A DNA stretch of 64,000 nucleotides from Streptomyces venezuelae (GCF_008642295.1 NZ_CP029190.1:6307501-6371500), one strand, 5' to 3'; numbered from the stretch's first letter, positions 1 through 8,432 are shown. Made by a program: numbers and translations. Notes: a model not told the origin generated them from the sequence alone.

Positions 1-67
1 GCAGGACGCCGGCGGGGTTGCCGCCGAAGGGACGGTCGGTGAAGGCATCGACGATTCGGATACGCAT
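1..67 (-). CDS. PhzF family protein, N-terminal fragment
   Basis: Only the first 22 codons lie in the window; the gene runs off the left edge. The minus-strand ATG at 67 opens a frame containing VDAFTDRPFGGNPAGV, the N-terminal signature of the PhzF (phenazine biosynthesis-like isomerase/epimerase) fold, where the segment up to 'GNPAAV/GNPAGV' forms the first strand and turn. Family members are roughly 260-300 residues. The substrate cannot be told from this fragment. It is divergent from the PadR-family gene and shares its upstream region. Confidence 0.85.
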   Translation of the reverse strand, partial: MRIRIVDAFTDRPFGGNPAGVL

Positions 68-189
68 GCCCCGACCGTAGGGCGCGCCCTGAGTGATCAT
101 CCAAGGCCAATCCGACATGAGTGGCCTCGCCGTTGCCGTCGGCCTGCGCCGGGCGTCTTCGCCGGACATCCTTGTCGAACGAGCTGTCC

Positions 190-199
190 CGATATATCG
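190..199. promoter_or_regulatory. CGATATATCG palindrome, probable PadR operator
   Basis: A perfect 10-bp palindrome lies about 40 bp upstream of the PadR-family start and is followed by TTGAAGCATCG. AT-rich palindromes containing ATAT just ahead of padR genes are the usual autoregulatory sites of this family, so an operator overlapping the promoter is inferred. The rest of 68-240 shows no coding frame that I trust. Confidence 0.5.
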
Positions 200-240
200 T
201 TGAAGCATCGCGAACGATCGACGATGAAAGGAGCGCAGCC

Positions 241-831
241 ATGCGTTCACGTGGACACGGGCACTGTGGGCCCGATCGTCAGGGTGAGTTCGAGGGGCGG
301 CGCGGTGCCTTCGGGCCGTTCGGTCCCGGATGGGGCGGCGGTCCGGGCGGGCCCTTCGGGGGTCGTGGCGGCAGGGGCGGCCCGCATCGGCGGGCCCGGC
401 GCGGTGACGTACGCGCCTCGATCCTGGCGCTGCTCGCCGACCGGCCGATGCACGGCTACGAGATGATCCAGGAGATCGGCGAGCGCAGTGGCGGGGCCTG
501 GAAGCCCAGCCCGGGCTCGGTCTACCCGACCCTGCAGATGCTCGAGGACGAGGGCCTGATCAGCAGCGCGAGCGAGGGCGGCAAGAAGCTGTTCACGCTC
601 ACCGAGGCCGGCCGCACCGAAGCGGAGGCGGGTCCGGCGGCGCCCTGGGAAGAGGCCGGGCGCGGTGTCGACTGGGAGGCCATGCACGAGATCCGGACGG
701 CCGGCTTCGGCCTGATGGAGGCGTTCGGGCAGGTCTGGAAGGCCGGCACGCCCGACCAGCGGAAGAAGGCGGTCGCGGTCATCAATGACGCGCGCAAGAA
801 GCTCTACCTGATCCTGGCCGACGAGCACTGA
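241..831 (+). CDS. PadR family transcriptional regulator
   Basis: 196 aa. The ATG at 241 is preceded by the ribosome-binding site GAAAGGAG, so I prefer it to an in-frame codon at 121. Residues 1-50 are a low-complexity Gly/Arg/Pro stretch. The winged helix of PadR proteins covers roughly residues 55-125, with ILALLADRPMHGYEMIQEI, SPGSVYPTLQMLEDEGLI and a wing GGKKLFTLTEAGR. The C-terminal helical part (about 140-196) should make the dimer interface. Such proteins normally repress a neighbouring transporter or detoxification gene and their own promoter; here the palindrome at 190-199 is the candidate site. The effector and target are unknown. Confidence 0.9.
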   Translation: MRSRGHGHCGPDRQGEFEGRRGAFGPFGPGWGGGPGGPFGGRGGRGGPHRRARRGDVRASILALLADRPMHGYEMIQEIGERSGGAWKPSPGSVYPTLQMLEDEGLISSASEGGKKLFTLTEAGRTEAEAGPAAPWEEAGRGVDWEAMHEIRTAGFGLMEAFGQVWKAGTPDQRKKAVAVINDARKKLYLILADEH

Positions 832-841
832 CCTCATGGCG

Positions 842-879
842 CGGCAGGCAGTGCAGCTGTGTTGCTGCACTGCCTGCCG
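842..879. terminator. Perfect 16-bp hairpin between convergent genes
   Basis: The arms 842-857 and 864-879 are exactly complementary over 16 bp, with a 6-nt TGTGTT loop. The element sits between the convergent padR-family and SRPBCC genes and could stop transcription from both sides. There is no long T-tract, as is common for actinomycete terminators. Confidence 0.85.
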
Positions 880-895
880 TCGTGGGTCGGGCGGA

Positions 896-1324
896 TCAGG
901 TGATCAGGTTCGCCAGCTTGCGCAGCGATTCGTTGAGCGCCGCCGTGGCCGAGTCCTTCAGCTTCCCCGCCATCAGCGAGACGGCGGCGCCGGTGAACTC
1001 CCCGTCGATGCGGACCGTGGTCGCCCCGCCGTCGGGGATCAGCGTGTACTTGGTGCCCACCACCACGCCCATCGGGCCCTTGCCCTTGATGGCGAACACC
1101 CGCTCCGCCTCCAGCTCCTCGATGGTCCAGGTGACCTCGGCGGGGAAGCCCATCATCTTCATGTTCTCCTCGAAGGTGGACCCGACCGCGAAGGTCTCCG
1201 GTCCGCCCTTGGGGAAGCTGGTGTGGGTCATGCTCCACTGGCCGTACGCACCCCAGTCCGTCAGCTGGGACCAGACCTTCGCGGCAGACGCCTCGATGCG
1301 TGATTCCGCGGTGACTTCAGCCAT
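896..1324 (-). CDS. SRPBCC (Bet v1-like / CoxG-type) family protein
   Basis: 142 aa, the usual length of a one-domain START/SRPBCC protein. The opening (AEVTAESRIEASAAKVWSQL) and the later WTIEELEAERVFAIKG strand follow the family pattern, in which an N-terminal strand is followed by a helix pair and a long antiparallel sheet around a hydrophobic cavity. Members bind lipids or polyketide-like ligands or act as cyclases/aromatases, but isolated ones are mostly uncharacterised. It is convergent with the PadR gene, and its promoter region at 1325-1472 is shared with the EamA gene. No catalytic role can be claimed. Confidence 0.8.
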   Translation of the reverse strand: MAEVTAESRIEASAAKVWSQLTDWGAYGQWSMTHTSFPKGGPETFAVGSTFEENMKMMGFPAEVTWTIEELEAERVFAIKGKGPMGVVVGTKYTLIPDGGATTVRIDGEFTGAAVSLMAGKLKDSATAALNESLRKLANLIT

Positions 1325-1388
1325 GCGACCAGCCCTTCTCGTCGGGTACGTGCGCGGAACGTAGCCCCGGCGGCCGAAACATTCAATA

Positions 1389-1403
1389 CTGACGGCTTGT
1401 CAG
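1389..1403. promoter_or_regulatory. CTGAC-N5-GTCAG inverted repeat
   Basis: This 15-bp inverted repeat lies in the divergent region between the SRPBCC gene and the first EamA gene. The same CTGAC-N5-GTCAG architecture recurs at 8418-8432 in another divergent promoter region, which suggests one regulator. The cognate factor is unknown. Confidence 0.45.
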
Positions 1404-1426
1404 AAAGTGTGTGACCGTCCCAACAG

Positions 1427-1444
1427 GCGTCACCGGTGTGACGC
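1427..1444. promoter_or_regulatory. GCGTCAC-CGGT-GTGACGC palindrome
   Basis: Perfect 7-bp arms flank a 4-bp spacer, ending 28 bp before the EamA start codon at 1473. The position fits an operator or a 5'-UTR hairpin for that gene. Which of the two cannot be decided from sequence. Confidence 0.45.
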
Positions 1445-1472
1445 TCCTGACGGCGACTGTCATGATGGCCCG

Positions 1473-2429
1473 ATGCAAGCGTCAGGTAAGAACGCCGGAC
1501 TGGGCCTCGCGCTCGTCTCGGCAGCCGCGTTCGGCGGTTCGGGAGTTGCGGCAAAGCCGCTGATCGAGGCGGGTCTGGACCCGCTGCACATGGTCTGGCT
1601 CAGGGTGGCCGGGGCCGCGCTGGTGCTGTCGCCGCTCGCCTGGCGGCACCGCGATCTGGTCCGCCGCAAGCCCGCCCTGCTGGCCGGCTTCGGCCTGATA
1701 GCGGTGGCCGGTGTGCAGGCCTTCTACTTCGCCTCCCTGTCCCGTATCCCGGTCGGCGTGGCCCTCCTGCTGGAGTACCTGGGCCCGGCGCTGCTTCTCG
1801 GCTACATCCGTTTCGTCCAGCGCAAGCCCGTCACCCGGGCCGCTGCCGCCGGTGCGGCGGTGGCCGTGGTCGGGCTGGCCTGCGTGGTGGAGATCTGGGC
1901 GGGGCTGAGCCTGGACCCCCTGGGCGTCGCGCTGGGGCTGGCCGCCGCCTGCTGCCAGGCCTTCTACTTCATCTTCGCCGACCAGGGCGCGGACGGGGAC
2001 GATGTGCCGGACCCGCTGGGCGTCGCGGCGTACGGGCTGATCATCGGAACCCTGGTGATGACGCTGATCGCCCGGCCCTGGCAGATGGACTGGGAGGTGC
2101 TCGGCGGGGACGCCTCGGTGGCGGGTACCGAGGTGCCGGCCCTGGCGCTGCTCGGCTGGGTGGTACTGATCGCGACCGTGCTCGCGTACCTGACCGGGGT
2201 GGTCTCGGTGCGCCGGCTCTCGCCGCAGGTCGCCGGGGTGGTGGCCTGCCTGGAGGCGGTCGTCGCCACCGTGCTGGCCTGGGTGCTGCTCGGCGAACAC
2301 CTCTCCGCGCCGCAGATCCTGGGCGGCGGGCTGGTACTGGGCGGGGCGCTGATCGCGCAGTCCGCCCGGCCTCAGGCGCCGGCCGGGCCCGAAATGGACG
2401 CGCTGGACCGGGAAAAGACCGCGGCATAG
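1473..2429 (+). CDS. EamA (DMT) family transporter
   Basis: 318 aa. The ATG at 1473 opens QASGKNAGLGLALVSAAAF and removes an implausible hydrophilic leader that an upstream in-frame start would add; no strong ribosome-binding site is visible. About ten hydrophobic segments are arranged as two EamA repeats, each with a helix-rich half ending near ALLLGYIRFVQRKP and VVATVLAWVLLGEHLSAPQI. The second-repeat segment VLAWVLLGEHLS is typical of RhtA/EamA exporters of amino acids and metabolites. It acts in the cytoplasmic membrane; the substrate is unknown. It is followed by two hairpins and then a second, unrelated-looking EamA gene. Confidence 0.88.
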   Translation: MQASGKNAGLGLALVSAAAFGGSGVAAKPLIEAGLDPLHMVWLRVAGAALVLSPLAWRHRDLVRRKPALLAGFGLIAVAGVQAFYFASLSRIPVGVALLLEYLGPALLLGYIRFVQRKPVTRAAAAGAAVAVVGLACVVEIWAGLSLDPLGVALGLAAACCQAFYFIFADQGADGDDVPDPLGVAAYGLIIGTLVMTLIARPWQMDWEVLGGDASVAGTEVPALALLGWVVLIATVLAYLTGVVSVRRLSPQVAGVVACLEAVVATVLAWVLLGEHLSAPQILGGGLVLGGALIAQSARPQAPAGPEMDALDREKTAA

Positions 2430-2459
2430 GGTGTGGACCGTGCATTCGACCGTGCTTCC

Positions 2460-2528
2460 GCCGCCCGCCGCCTGACGCGGGCGGCTACCGCTGAGAGCGA
2501 GACCTCGGCCCGGTGAGTTCCCGGGCCG
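2460..2528. terminator. Tandem hairpins between two EamA genes
   Basis: The first hairpin has 9-bp arms (2460-2468 with 2477-2485) and an 8-nt loop. The second has 8-bp arms CGGCCCGG (2506-2513) and CCGGGCCG (2521-2528) with a 7-nt loop. Together they probably end transcription of the upstream EamA gene, so the next gene likely has its own promoter in 2529-2590. Confidence 0.65.
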
Positions 2529-2595
2529 GTCCGTGCTGCCCGCGAAGCGATGACACAGGCCCTTCCTCATCCTTCACGCACGCACGGAGAAACAC

Positions 2596-3564
2596 GTGTC
2601 GAACCACTCGCCCGCCGGGCGCAGTCTGCTGTACCTCGTCGTCGCCGGAGCCGCCTGGGGCACCGCCGGGGCGGCGGCCTCCCTCCTCTTCCTGGCCAGT
2701 GACCTCGGGCCGCTGTCCCTGACGTTCTGGCGGTCCGCGGGCGGCCTGGCCGTCCTGCTCGGGGTGCTGGCGCTGCGGCGCCGCCGCCCCGGGAGCGCCG
2801 CGCCCCGCCCCTCGTTCGGCTCTCTGGTCGGCACCGGCCTGCTGTTCACCCTCTTCCAGGCCGCCTACTTCGGCGCGGTGCAGGAGACCGGGCTGGCCGT
2901 CGGGACCGTGGTCACCCTCGGCGCCGGTCCGGTGCTGATCGCCCTGGGCGCCCGGTACTGGATGGGCGAGCGGCTCGGGCGCGGTGGTGCGGCTGCCGTC
3001 CTGGGTGCCCTCGCCGGTCTGGTGGTCCTCGTGCTGGGCAGTGGAGGCGGCGAGGTGCGTCCGCTGGGCGTCGGCCTGGCCCTGCTGTCGGCCGCGGGAT
3101 ACGCGGGGATGGCCCTGCGGACCCGGTGGAGCGGGCAGCGCGGCGCGGCCGGCGACCCGCTGGTGACCACGGCCTGGTCGGTCGGGGTGGGCGCGGTCTG
3201 CCTGTTCCCGCTCGCCCTGGTCGAGGGGCTGCTGCCGCACACCGCCGAACTCGGGCGGGTGCTCTGGCTGCTGGTGTACGTGGCCACGGTGCCGACCGCG
3301 CTCGCGTACGCGCTCTACTTCGCCGGGGCCGCGGCGGTGCGGGCCGCCACGGTGTCGGTGATCATGCTGATCGAGCCGGTGAGCGCGGCGGTGATCGCCG
3401 TGCTGGTGCTGGGGGAGCAGCTGACCGGCGCGGTGGTGCTGGGAACCGTACTGCTCCTGACGGCGGTCCTCGCGCTGATCGTCGCGGAGGCCCGCCGTCC
3501 GGTGCCGGCTCCGCGCTCTGAGCAGCAGCCGGCGCCCGTGCCGGTTCAGAGCGCGGCGAGGTAG
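2596..3564 (+). CDS. EamA (DMT) family transporter
   Basis: 322 aa, starting at a GTG at 2596 about 8 nt after CGGAGA. Ten predicted membrane segments fall in two EamA repeats. Recognisable stretches include [18 protein letters not shown] at the N terminus and [20 protein letters not shown] near residue 260, the Glu-Pro helix that marks the second repeat. The C-terminal tail after about residue 300 is hydrophilic and Pro/Gln-rich. It is a cytoplasmic-membrane exporter of unknown substrate. Its 3' end overlaps the convergent PPOX-family gene by 19 bp. Confidence 0.88.
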   Translation: MSNHSPAGRSLLYLVVAGAAWGTAGAAASLLFLASDLGPLSLTFWRSAGGLAVLLGVLALRRRRPGSAAPRPSFGSLVGTGLLFTLFQAAYFGAVQETGLAVGTVVTLGAGPVLIALGARYWMGERLGRGGAAAVLGALAGLVVLVLGSGGGEVRPLGVGLALLSAAGYAGMALRTRWSGQRGAAGDPLVTTAWSVGVGAVCLFPLALVEGLLPHTAELGRVLWLLVYVATVPTALAYALYFAGAAAVRAATVSVIMLIEPVSAAVIAVLVLGEQLTGAVVLGTVLLLTAVLALIVAEARRPVPAPRSEQQPAPVPVQSAAR

Positions 3565-4238
3565 TCCGGGGTCGCGATGCCGGGGGCCAGATCGGCGGCC
3601 GGGACCGGAGTCCCGTACGTCTGCGCGACCGGGACCACGCCCGACCAGTGCGGGAGGGACAGGTCCGCGGGCTCGTCGTTCGGGCCGCCGGTACGGATCT
3701 TCGCGGAGACCTCGGCCAGGTCCAGCCGGATCACGGCGGTGGCGGCCAGTTCCTTGGCGTTGGCCGGCCGGGAGTCGGCGGCACGGCCCGGAACCACGTG
3801 GTCCACGAGGGCGTCGAGGGCGCTGCGGCGCTCCGCCTCGTCGGTGACGGTGCGGGCGATGCCGTGGATCACCACCGAGCGGTAGTTGATCGAGTGGTGG
3901 AACGCGGACTTGGCGAGCACCAGGCCGTCCACGTGGGTGACGGTCACGCAGACCGGCAGGCCCGGGTCCGCTTCGGCGGCCGGGCCGCCGGCCGCGGCGG
4001 CGCGGAGCGGGCGGGATCCGGTGGAACCGTGCAGGTAGAGGGTTTCGCCGACCCGGCCGTAGAGGGTGGGCAGGACCACCGGGGCGCCGTCGCGGACGAA
4101 GCCGAGGTGGCAGACGTACGCCTGGTCGAGTATCGAGTGCACCGTCGCGCGGTCGTAGTGGGCCCGGTCGGCGGACCGGGTGGGGACGGTCCGGTCGGTG
4201 CGCTCGTAGGCGGCGGTGGCTTCGGTGGGGGCGGTCAT
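3546..4238 (-). CDS. Pyridoxamine 5'-phosphate oxidase-family flavin-binding protein
   Basis: 230 aa with the split-barrel flavin fold. [28 protein letters not shown] (near residues 36-63) is the first barrel strand pair, followed by [14 protein letters not shown] and, near residue 115, [16 protein letters not shown]. This subgroup (230 aa with a C-terminal extension) resembles nitroimidazole-resistance-type flavoproteins rather than true PdxH. The gene is divergent from a MocR-type regulator across a 28-bp gap holding a palindrome, so the regulator probably controls it, possibly in vitamin B6 metabolism. The natural substrate is unknown. Confidence 0.85.
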   Translation of the reverse strand: MTAPTEATAAYERTDRTVPTRSADRAHYDRATVHSILDQAYVCHLGFVRDGAPVVLPTLYGRVGETLYLHGSTGSRPLRAAAAGGPAAEADPGLPVCVTVTHVDGLVLAKSAFHHSINYRSVVIHGIARTVTDEAERRSALDALVDHVVPGRAADSRPANAKELAATAVIRLDLAEVSAKIRTGGPNDEPADLSLPHWSGVVPVAQTYGTPVPAADLAPGIATPDYLAAL

Positions 4239-4252
4239 GGTGCCAACTCCAT

Positions 4253-4264
4253 TGCACTAGTGCA
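4253..4264. promoter_or_regulatory. TGCACTAGTGCA palindrome, probable MocR operator
   Basis: A perfect 12-bp palindrome fills most of the 28-bp gap between the divergent PPOX-family and MocR genes and touches the MocR start codon at 4267. One site here would control both promoters. Because almost no 5' leader is left, the MocR message is likely leaderless. Confidence 0.6.
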
Positions 4265-4266
4265 TA

Positions 4267-5607
4267 ATGCTGTTTGTGCTAGGAGATTACCTGATCACAG
4301 GTGGACGCGCATCGGAGATTGCGGCCAGTGTCGAAGCGGGGGTGGGCTCGGGGGAGCTCGCGCCCGGCGCACTGCTGCCACCGATGCGGGAGCTCGCGGC
4401 CCGGCTGGGCGTCAACCCGAACACGGTTGCCGCGGCCTACCGGACGCTGCGCGAGCGGGGGGTCATCGAGACGGACGGCCGGCGCGGCAGCCGGGTCCGG
4501 GCACGGCCGGCGAGCACTCCGAGGGAGGCGATGGGAATCGCCGTACCGGCGGGCGCCCGGGACCTGTCCAGCGGCAACCCGGACCTGGCGCTGCTGCCCG
4601 CCCTGGCGGGGCCGCTGGCGGCAGCTGCGCGGCGGTACGCGCAGGCACCCACGGAGTACGGGCAGGAACCGGTTGTTCCGGAACTGGCGCGGCTGGCCCG
4701 CGCGGGGCTGTCGGCGGAGGGCGTGCCGGACGGGCCGCTGGCGCTGACCTCGGGTGCCCTGGACGGGATCGAGCGGGTGCTCGCGGCCCACCTCAAGCCG
4801 GGCGACGCGGTGGCGGTGGAGGACCCGGGGTGGGGGAGCGCGCTGGACCTGGTGCCGGCGCTGGGGCTGCGGGTGCTGCCGGTCGAGGTGGACGAGGAGG
4901 GTCCGCGGCCGGACGCGGTGGCCGCGGCACTGGCCGCCGGGGCACGGGCCCTGCTGGTCACCTCGCGGGCGCAGAACCCGACGGGAGCGCTGGTCGGAGC
5001 GGCCCGGGCAGCCGCGCTGCGGTCCCTGCTGGCCCGGCACCCCGGGGTGCTCGTCATCGAGGACGACCACGGGCACGGGATCGTGGACCTCCCGCTGCAC
5101 CCGCTCGGCGGACTGACCCGGCACTGGGCGCTGGTGCGGTCCACCGCGAAGGCGTACGGGCCGGATCTGCGGCTCGCGCTGGTCACCGGGGACCCGGTGA
5201 CCCTGGACCGGGTGCGCGGCCGGCAGCGGCTGGGGCCCGGCTGGGTCAGCCGGCTGCTCCAGTACACGCTGCTGGAGCTCTGGAACACGGGTGCGGTGGA
5301 CCCTGCGGTGGTGGCGCGGGGGTACGGGGAGCGGCGCGATGCGCTGGTGGCCGAGCTGGCGGCGCGGGGTGTGGCCGCGTACGGGCGCACCGGGATGAAC
5401 GTGTGGATCCCGGTCGGGGACGAGACGGCCGTGGTCACCCGGCTGCTGGCGGCGGGCTGGGCGGTGGCCCCGGGGGCGCGCTTCCGGGTGGAGAGCGCGC
5501 CGGGCATCCGGGTCACGGTCTCCCGGCTGACGCCCGCGGACGTACCGTCCCTGGCGGAGGCCATCGCCGCCGCGGTCCGTCCGACCTCGGCGACCCGGTA
5601 CGTCTAG
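4267..5607 (+). CDS. MocR/PdxR-type GntR regulator with aminotransferase domain
   Basis: 446 aa. Residues about 15-80 form a GntR winged helix (PPMRELAARLGVNPNTVAAA, then a wing ending GRRGSRVRAR). Residues about 100-440 are a fold-type I aminotransferase domain. Seen motifs are LSSGNPDLALLP, SRAQNPTGALV, the PLP-phosphate/Asp region VIEDDHGHGIVDLP, and RSTAKAYGPDLRLAL, whose Lys is the expected PLP-binding residue. MocR proteins sense PLP or a PLP adduct and regulate divergent genes, here the PPOX-family gene. The ATG at 4267 leaves no room for a ribosome-binding site; a later start around 4290 after AGGAG would trim the N terminus. Confidence 0.9.
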   Translation: MLFVLGDYLITGGRASEIAASVEAGVGSGELAPGALLPPMRELAARLGVNPNTVAAAYRTLRERGVIETDGRRGSRVRARPASTPREAMGIAVPAGARDLSSGNPDLALLPALAGPLAAAARRYAQAPTEYGQEPVVPELARLARAGLSAEGVPDGPLALTSGALDGIERVLAAHLKPGDAVAVEDPGWGSALDLVPALGLRVLPVEVDEEGPRPDAVAAALAAGARALLVTSRAQNPTGALVGAARAAALRSLLARHPGVLVIEDDHGHGIVDLPLHPLGGLTRHWALVRSTAKAYGPDLRLALVTGDPVTLDRVRGRQRLGPGWVSRLLQYTLLELWNTGAVDPAVVARGYGERRDALVAELAARGVAAYGRTGMNVWIPVGDETAVVTRLLAAGWAVAPGARFRVESAPGIRVTVSRLTPADVPSLAEAIAAAVRPTSATRYV

Positions 5608-5647
5608 CGCGTCTGGCGGACCTGCAGGGCGGGCCGGGACGTGGCGG

Positions 5648-5911
5648 TCAGGCTCCGGCCAGGAGGGCGGTCGACAGGAGGGTCAGGACGGAGCCGGCGG
5701 CGCCGACCACCCCGGCGAGGATGCGGAAGAACACGGCCGAGGCCACCCGGTCCGGCGGCCCGAGCCGGCCTTGGGCCTGCGCCCGGAGTTCGGCGTTGCG
5801 TGCGCTGTACCGCTCCAGCGAGCGCGCGGCACCCCGGACGTCGAAGGCCACCCAGAACCCGGCGGTCAATGCGGCCAGACCGAGCGTCAGCAGGAATACG
5901 AAGATGGGCAT
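5648..5911 (-). CDS. Small membrane protein of unknown function
   Basis: 87 aa from the ATG at 5911, which has GGGGGG spaced 5 nt upstream; an in-frame ATG at 5929 lacks this. A hydrophobic helix at residues 2-21 (IFVFLLTLGLAALTAGFWVA) and another near 65-85 (AGVVGAAGSVLTLLSTALL) flank a charged segment with ERYSARNAELRAQAQ that may form a short coiled coil. It is convergent with the MocR gene. I do not recognise a family. The overall shape (two membrane helices and a polar loop) resembles many small uncharacterised actinomycete membrane proteins. Confidence 0.65.
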   Translation of the reverse strand: MPIFVFLLTLGLAALTAGFWVAFDVRGAARSLERYSARNAELRAQAQGRLGPPDRVASAVFFRILAGVVGAAGSVLTLLSTALLAGA

Positions 5912-5960
5912 GCGGTCCCCCCGGAGCATGATGTGGTGATCGCCGGGAGAGTAGCAGGGC

Positions 5961-6908
5961 TCAGGTCCGGCGGCGGGGCTGGGTGAGGGCTGCGCCGGCC
6001 AGGACGATGGCCGCGCCCACCGGGGTGTTCCAGTGGAGCTGTTCGCCCAGGACCAGGACGCCGGCCGTGGTGGCGATGACCGGGATGAAGTAGGTGACCA
6101 TCTGGGCGGTGGTCGGGCCGATCTCGGTGACGAGCGCGTACTGCATCTGCAGGGCCATGCCGGTGCCCAGCGCGCCCAGGGCGATCACCGAGAGGGTCGG
6201 CCAGAGCGGGAAGGAGGCCGGGGCGGTGGTGAAGACCGCGCTGGTCAGGGCGAGCTGCACGGTCGACAGCAGCAGCTGGCCGCCGGTCAGCGCCACCGGG
6301 GACCCCGGGGTGTCCGCCAGGGTGCGGCGTACGTAGATCCAGCCGATCGGGTAGCAGAGCGCGGCCAGCAGGGCGAGCGCGGTGCCCTTCGCATCGACCC
6401 CCGCGAAGCCCTGCCAGGCGCCGAGCACGGTGAGCACCCCGAGGAAGCCGAGGCCCAGGCCGGCCACCCGGCGGCGGGTCGGGCGGTCCTCGGAGAGGGC
6501 GACCAGGGAGAGGGCCATGCCCCACAGCGGCGAGGTGGCGTTGCAGATCCCGGCCAGGCTGGAGGGGATGGACAGTTCGGCGTACGCGAACAGTGAGAAC
6601 GGCACGGTGTTGAGGAGCAGCGCGGCCACCGCCAGATGACCCCAGGTGCGCAGCCCCCGCGGCAGCGGTTCCCGCCGGAACAACAGGACGGCGAGCAGCG
6701 CGAGCGCGCCGAAGAAGACCCGGCCGAGGGCCACCTGGAACGGAGCGTAGCCCTCGGTGCCGACCTTGATCAGGAGGAAGCTGAAGCCCCAGATCACGGA
6801 GAGCACGCCGAACCGGATCCGCCAGTCGAGGGCGGCGCGGCCGGTGCCGGCCGCGGTGGCGAGGGAGGGGCGGAGGCGGATCGACCTGGTGGTGGTGGGG
6901 GCGCTCAT
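5961..6908 (-). CDS. EamA (DMT) family transporter
   Basis: 315 aa from the ATG at 6908, which follows GGGGG; an upstream in-frame ATG at 6944 would run through the likely promoter. Ten membrane segments in two repeats are visible, with GVLSVIWGFSFLLIKVGTEG near residue 35 and MVTYFIPVIATTAGVLVLGE near residue 270. The latter holds the FxxP helix and LGE turn of EamA proteins. It is divergent from a LysR-type regulator over a 75-bp gap holding an inverted repeat. That arrangement is typical of LysR-controlled amino-acid or metabolite exporters, so the LysR protein is its probable activator. Confidence 0.9.
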   Translation of the reverse strand: MSAPTTTRSIRLRPSLATAAGTGRAALDWRIRFGVLSVIWGFSFLLIKVGTEGYAPFQVALGRVFFGALALLAVLLFRREPLPRGLRTWGHLAVAALLLNTVPFSLFAYAELSIPSSLAGICNATSPLWGMALSLVALSEDRPTRRRVAGLGLGFLGVLTVLGAWQGFAGVDAKGTALALLAALCYPIGWIYVRRTLADTPGSPVALTGGQLLLSTVQLALTSAVFTTAPASFPLWPTLSVIALGALGTGMALQMQYALVTEIGPTTAQMVTYFIPVIATTAGVLVLGEQLHWNTPVGAAIVLAGAALTQPRRRT

Positions 6909-6930
6909 ACCCCCCACTCTGGGCCCGACG

Positions 6931-6951
6931 ATCTCGTAGGACAAGCGAGAT
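6931..6951. promoter_or_regulatory. ATCTCG-N9-CGAGAT inverted repeat, probable LysR site
   Basis: Six-bp perfect arms lie 9 bp apart in the gap between the divergent EamA and lysR genes. LysR-type proteins bind interrupted dyads of about this size near their own promoter, so it is the obvious candidate recognition site. Confidence 0.6.
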
Positions 6952-6982
6952 TCTTTTGGGCTGACGGCGTAGCATTGCTTAC

Positions 6983-7906
6983 ATGTTGAACCTGGAGCGC
7001 CTCCGCACCCTCGATGCCCTCGCCCGCCACGGCTCGGTCAGCGGCGCCGCCGAAGGACTGCACGTCACCACCTCGGCGGTGTCCCAGCAGATGGCCAAGC
7101 TGGAACGCGAGGTCGGCCAGCCGCTGCTGGCCAAGTACGGCCGAGGGGTGCGGCTGACCGACGCCGGACGGCTGCTCGCCGGCCATGCCGCGCGGATCAT
7201 CTCCCAGGTGGAGCTCGCCCAGGCGGATGTGGAGGCCCAGCGCGGCTGTGCGGTGGGGGAGCTGCGGATCGGGGCGTTCCCCACCGCCATGCGGGGGCTG
7301 CTTCCGGACACCCTGACCGGGCTGCGGGCGGACCATCCGGAGCTGCGGGTGCGGGTGCGCGAGATGGAGCCGGCGGAGAGCATGGCCGCCGTGGTGCGCG
7401 GCGATCTCGATCTCGCGCTGGCGATCGACTGGTACAACAAGCGGATGCCCGTCCCGGGCGAACTGGTCCGGGCCCACCTCCTCGACGATGCGGCCGATGT
7501 GGCGGTCCCCGCCTCGCACCCCCTCGCCGGCCGCACCGAGATCTCCCTGGCGGAGTTCGCCGAGGACGACTGGGTCTCCTGGAACGAAGGCCAGTTCTGT
7601 CACGAGTGGCTGGTCTTCACGCTCCGCGGCACCGGTATCGAGCCGCGCATCGCGCACATCGCCGAGGAGCACCACACCCAGCTGGCCTTCGTGGAGGCGG
7701 GCCTCGGGGTGTGCGTCACGCCCCGGCTGGGCCGCGGCCCGGTACCGGCCGGAGTCCGGTTGCTGCCGGTCTGCGACACCGTACGGCGTCATGTGTACGT
7801 GGTCTGGCGGGCGGACGCCGACCGCAGGCCCTCCATCAGGGCGGCGGTGGACGCGCTGCGCGCCACGGCGGCGCGGATCGAAGGCCGAGCCGGCCGAGTC
7901 GGCTGA
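6983..7906 (+). CDS. LysR family transcriptional regulator
   Basis: 307 aa. The N-terminal helix-turn-helix is intact (LERLRTLDALARHGSVSGAA then LHVTTSAVSQQMAKLEREVG, residues 3-45), followed by a linker helix and a periplasmic-binding-protein-like effector domain from about residue 90 (GELRIGAFPTAMRGLLPDTL). The ATG at 6983 is the first in frame after the promoter region. It is divergent from the EamA exporter gene and probably controls it and itself through the dyad at 6931-6951. The inducer is unknown. Confidence 0.93.
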   Translation: MLNLERLRTLDALARHGSVSGAAEGLHVTTSAVSQQMAKLEREVGQPLLAKYGRGVRLTDAGRLLAGHAARIISQVELAQADVEAQRGCAVGELRIGAFPTAMRGLLPDTLTGLRADHPELRVRVREMEPAESMAAVVRGDLDLALAIDWYNKRMPVPGELVRAHLLDDAADVAVPASHPLAGRTEISLAEFAEDDWVSWNEGQFCHEWLVFTLRGTGIEPRIAHIAEEHHTQLAFVEAGLGVCVTPRLGRGPVPAGVRLLPVCDTVRRHVYVVWRADADRRPSIRAAVDALRATAARIEGRAGRVG

Positions 7907-7937
7907 GCCCGCCGCACCGGCCGAGCCGGCCGCGTCT

Positions 7938-8396
7938 CTACAGTTTGCGGAAGTCCCAGGAGACCACGGTGTCCGGGGTGAGGCGCAGCCATGCGTGGCG
8001 GCCGTCGTGCGGCATCTCCTCGATACCGAAGTTCTTGGCCGGAAAGAGCCGTTCGACCTCCTCCAGTTCGGGGCAGGGCTCGCCGGTCCGGGGCGCCTCG
8101 CCCACGAAGACGGCGCTGCCCGACAGTTCCACCCCGCGCAGCTCGTCGTACGACTCGCCCGCGTCCACCACCACCGAGATCCGCGGATCCTTGCGCAGGT
8201 CCGCCCAGCGCCTGCTGCGGGTGATCGAGTACAGCCAGAGGGAACTGCCGTCCCAGACGAACCACAGGGCGCCGACGTGCGGGCGGCCGTCGTGGGACAC
8301 CGTGGCCACCCGGCAGGTCCGTTGCTCCCGCAGGAAGACGTCCACTTCCTGCTCGGTCATCATGATCCGCCGGCCGCGCCGCTGGGTCTCGTCCAT
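7938..8396 (-). CDS. PPOX-class flavin/F420-dependent protein
   Basis: 152 aa, a single split-barrel domain. The characteristic strands are CRVATVSHDGRPHVGALWFV (residues 28-47), SLWLYSITRSRRWADLRKDP and ISVVVDAGESYDELRGVELS. The proteins of this size in actinomycetes are F420- or FMN-dependent reductases of unassigned substrate. An internal ATG at residues 12-13 could be the true start, since neither start has a strong ribosome-binding site. It is divergent from the isochorismatase-fold gene, and a CTGAC-N5-GTCAG dyad lies 22 bp upstream. Confidence 0.82.
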   Translation of the reverse strand: MDETQRRGRRIMMTEQEVDVFLREQRTCRVATVSHDGRPHVGALWFVWDGSSLWLYSITRSRRWADLRKDPRISVVVDAGESYDELRGVELSGSAVFVGEAPRTGEPCPELEEVERLFPAKNFGIEEMPHDGRHAWLRLTPDTVVSWDFRKL

Positions 8397-8417
8397 CCGT
8401 GCCGCACCCCTTCACAT

Positions 8418-8432
8418 CTGACTGTGTGTCAG
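8418..8432. promoter_or_regulatory. CTGAC-N5-GTCAG inverted repeat (second copy)
   Basis: This dyad has the same half-sites and spacer length as 1389-1403, and again lies between divergent genes (PPOX-family and isochorismatase-fold). It is close enough to the PPOX start codon to overlap that promoter. A shared regulator is inferred. Confidence 0.45.
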
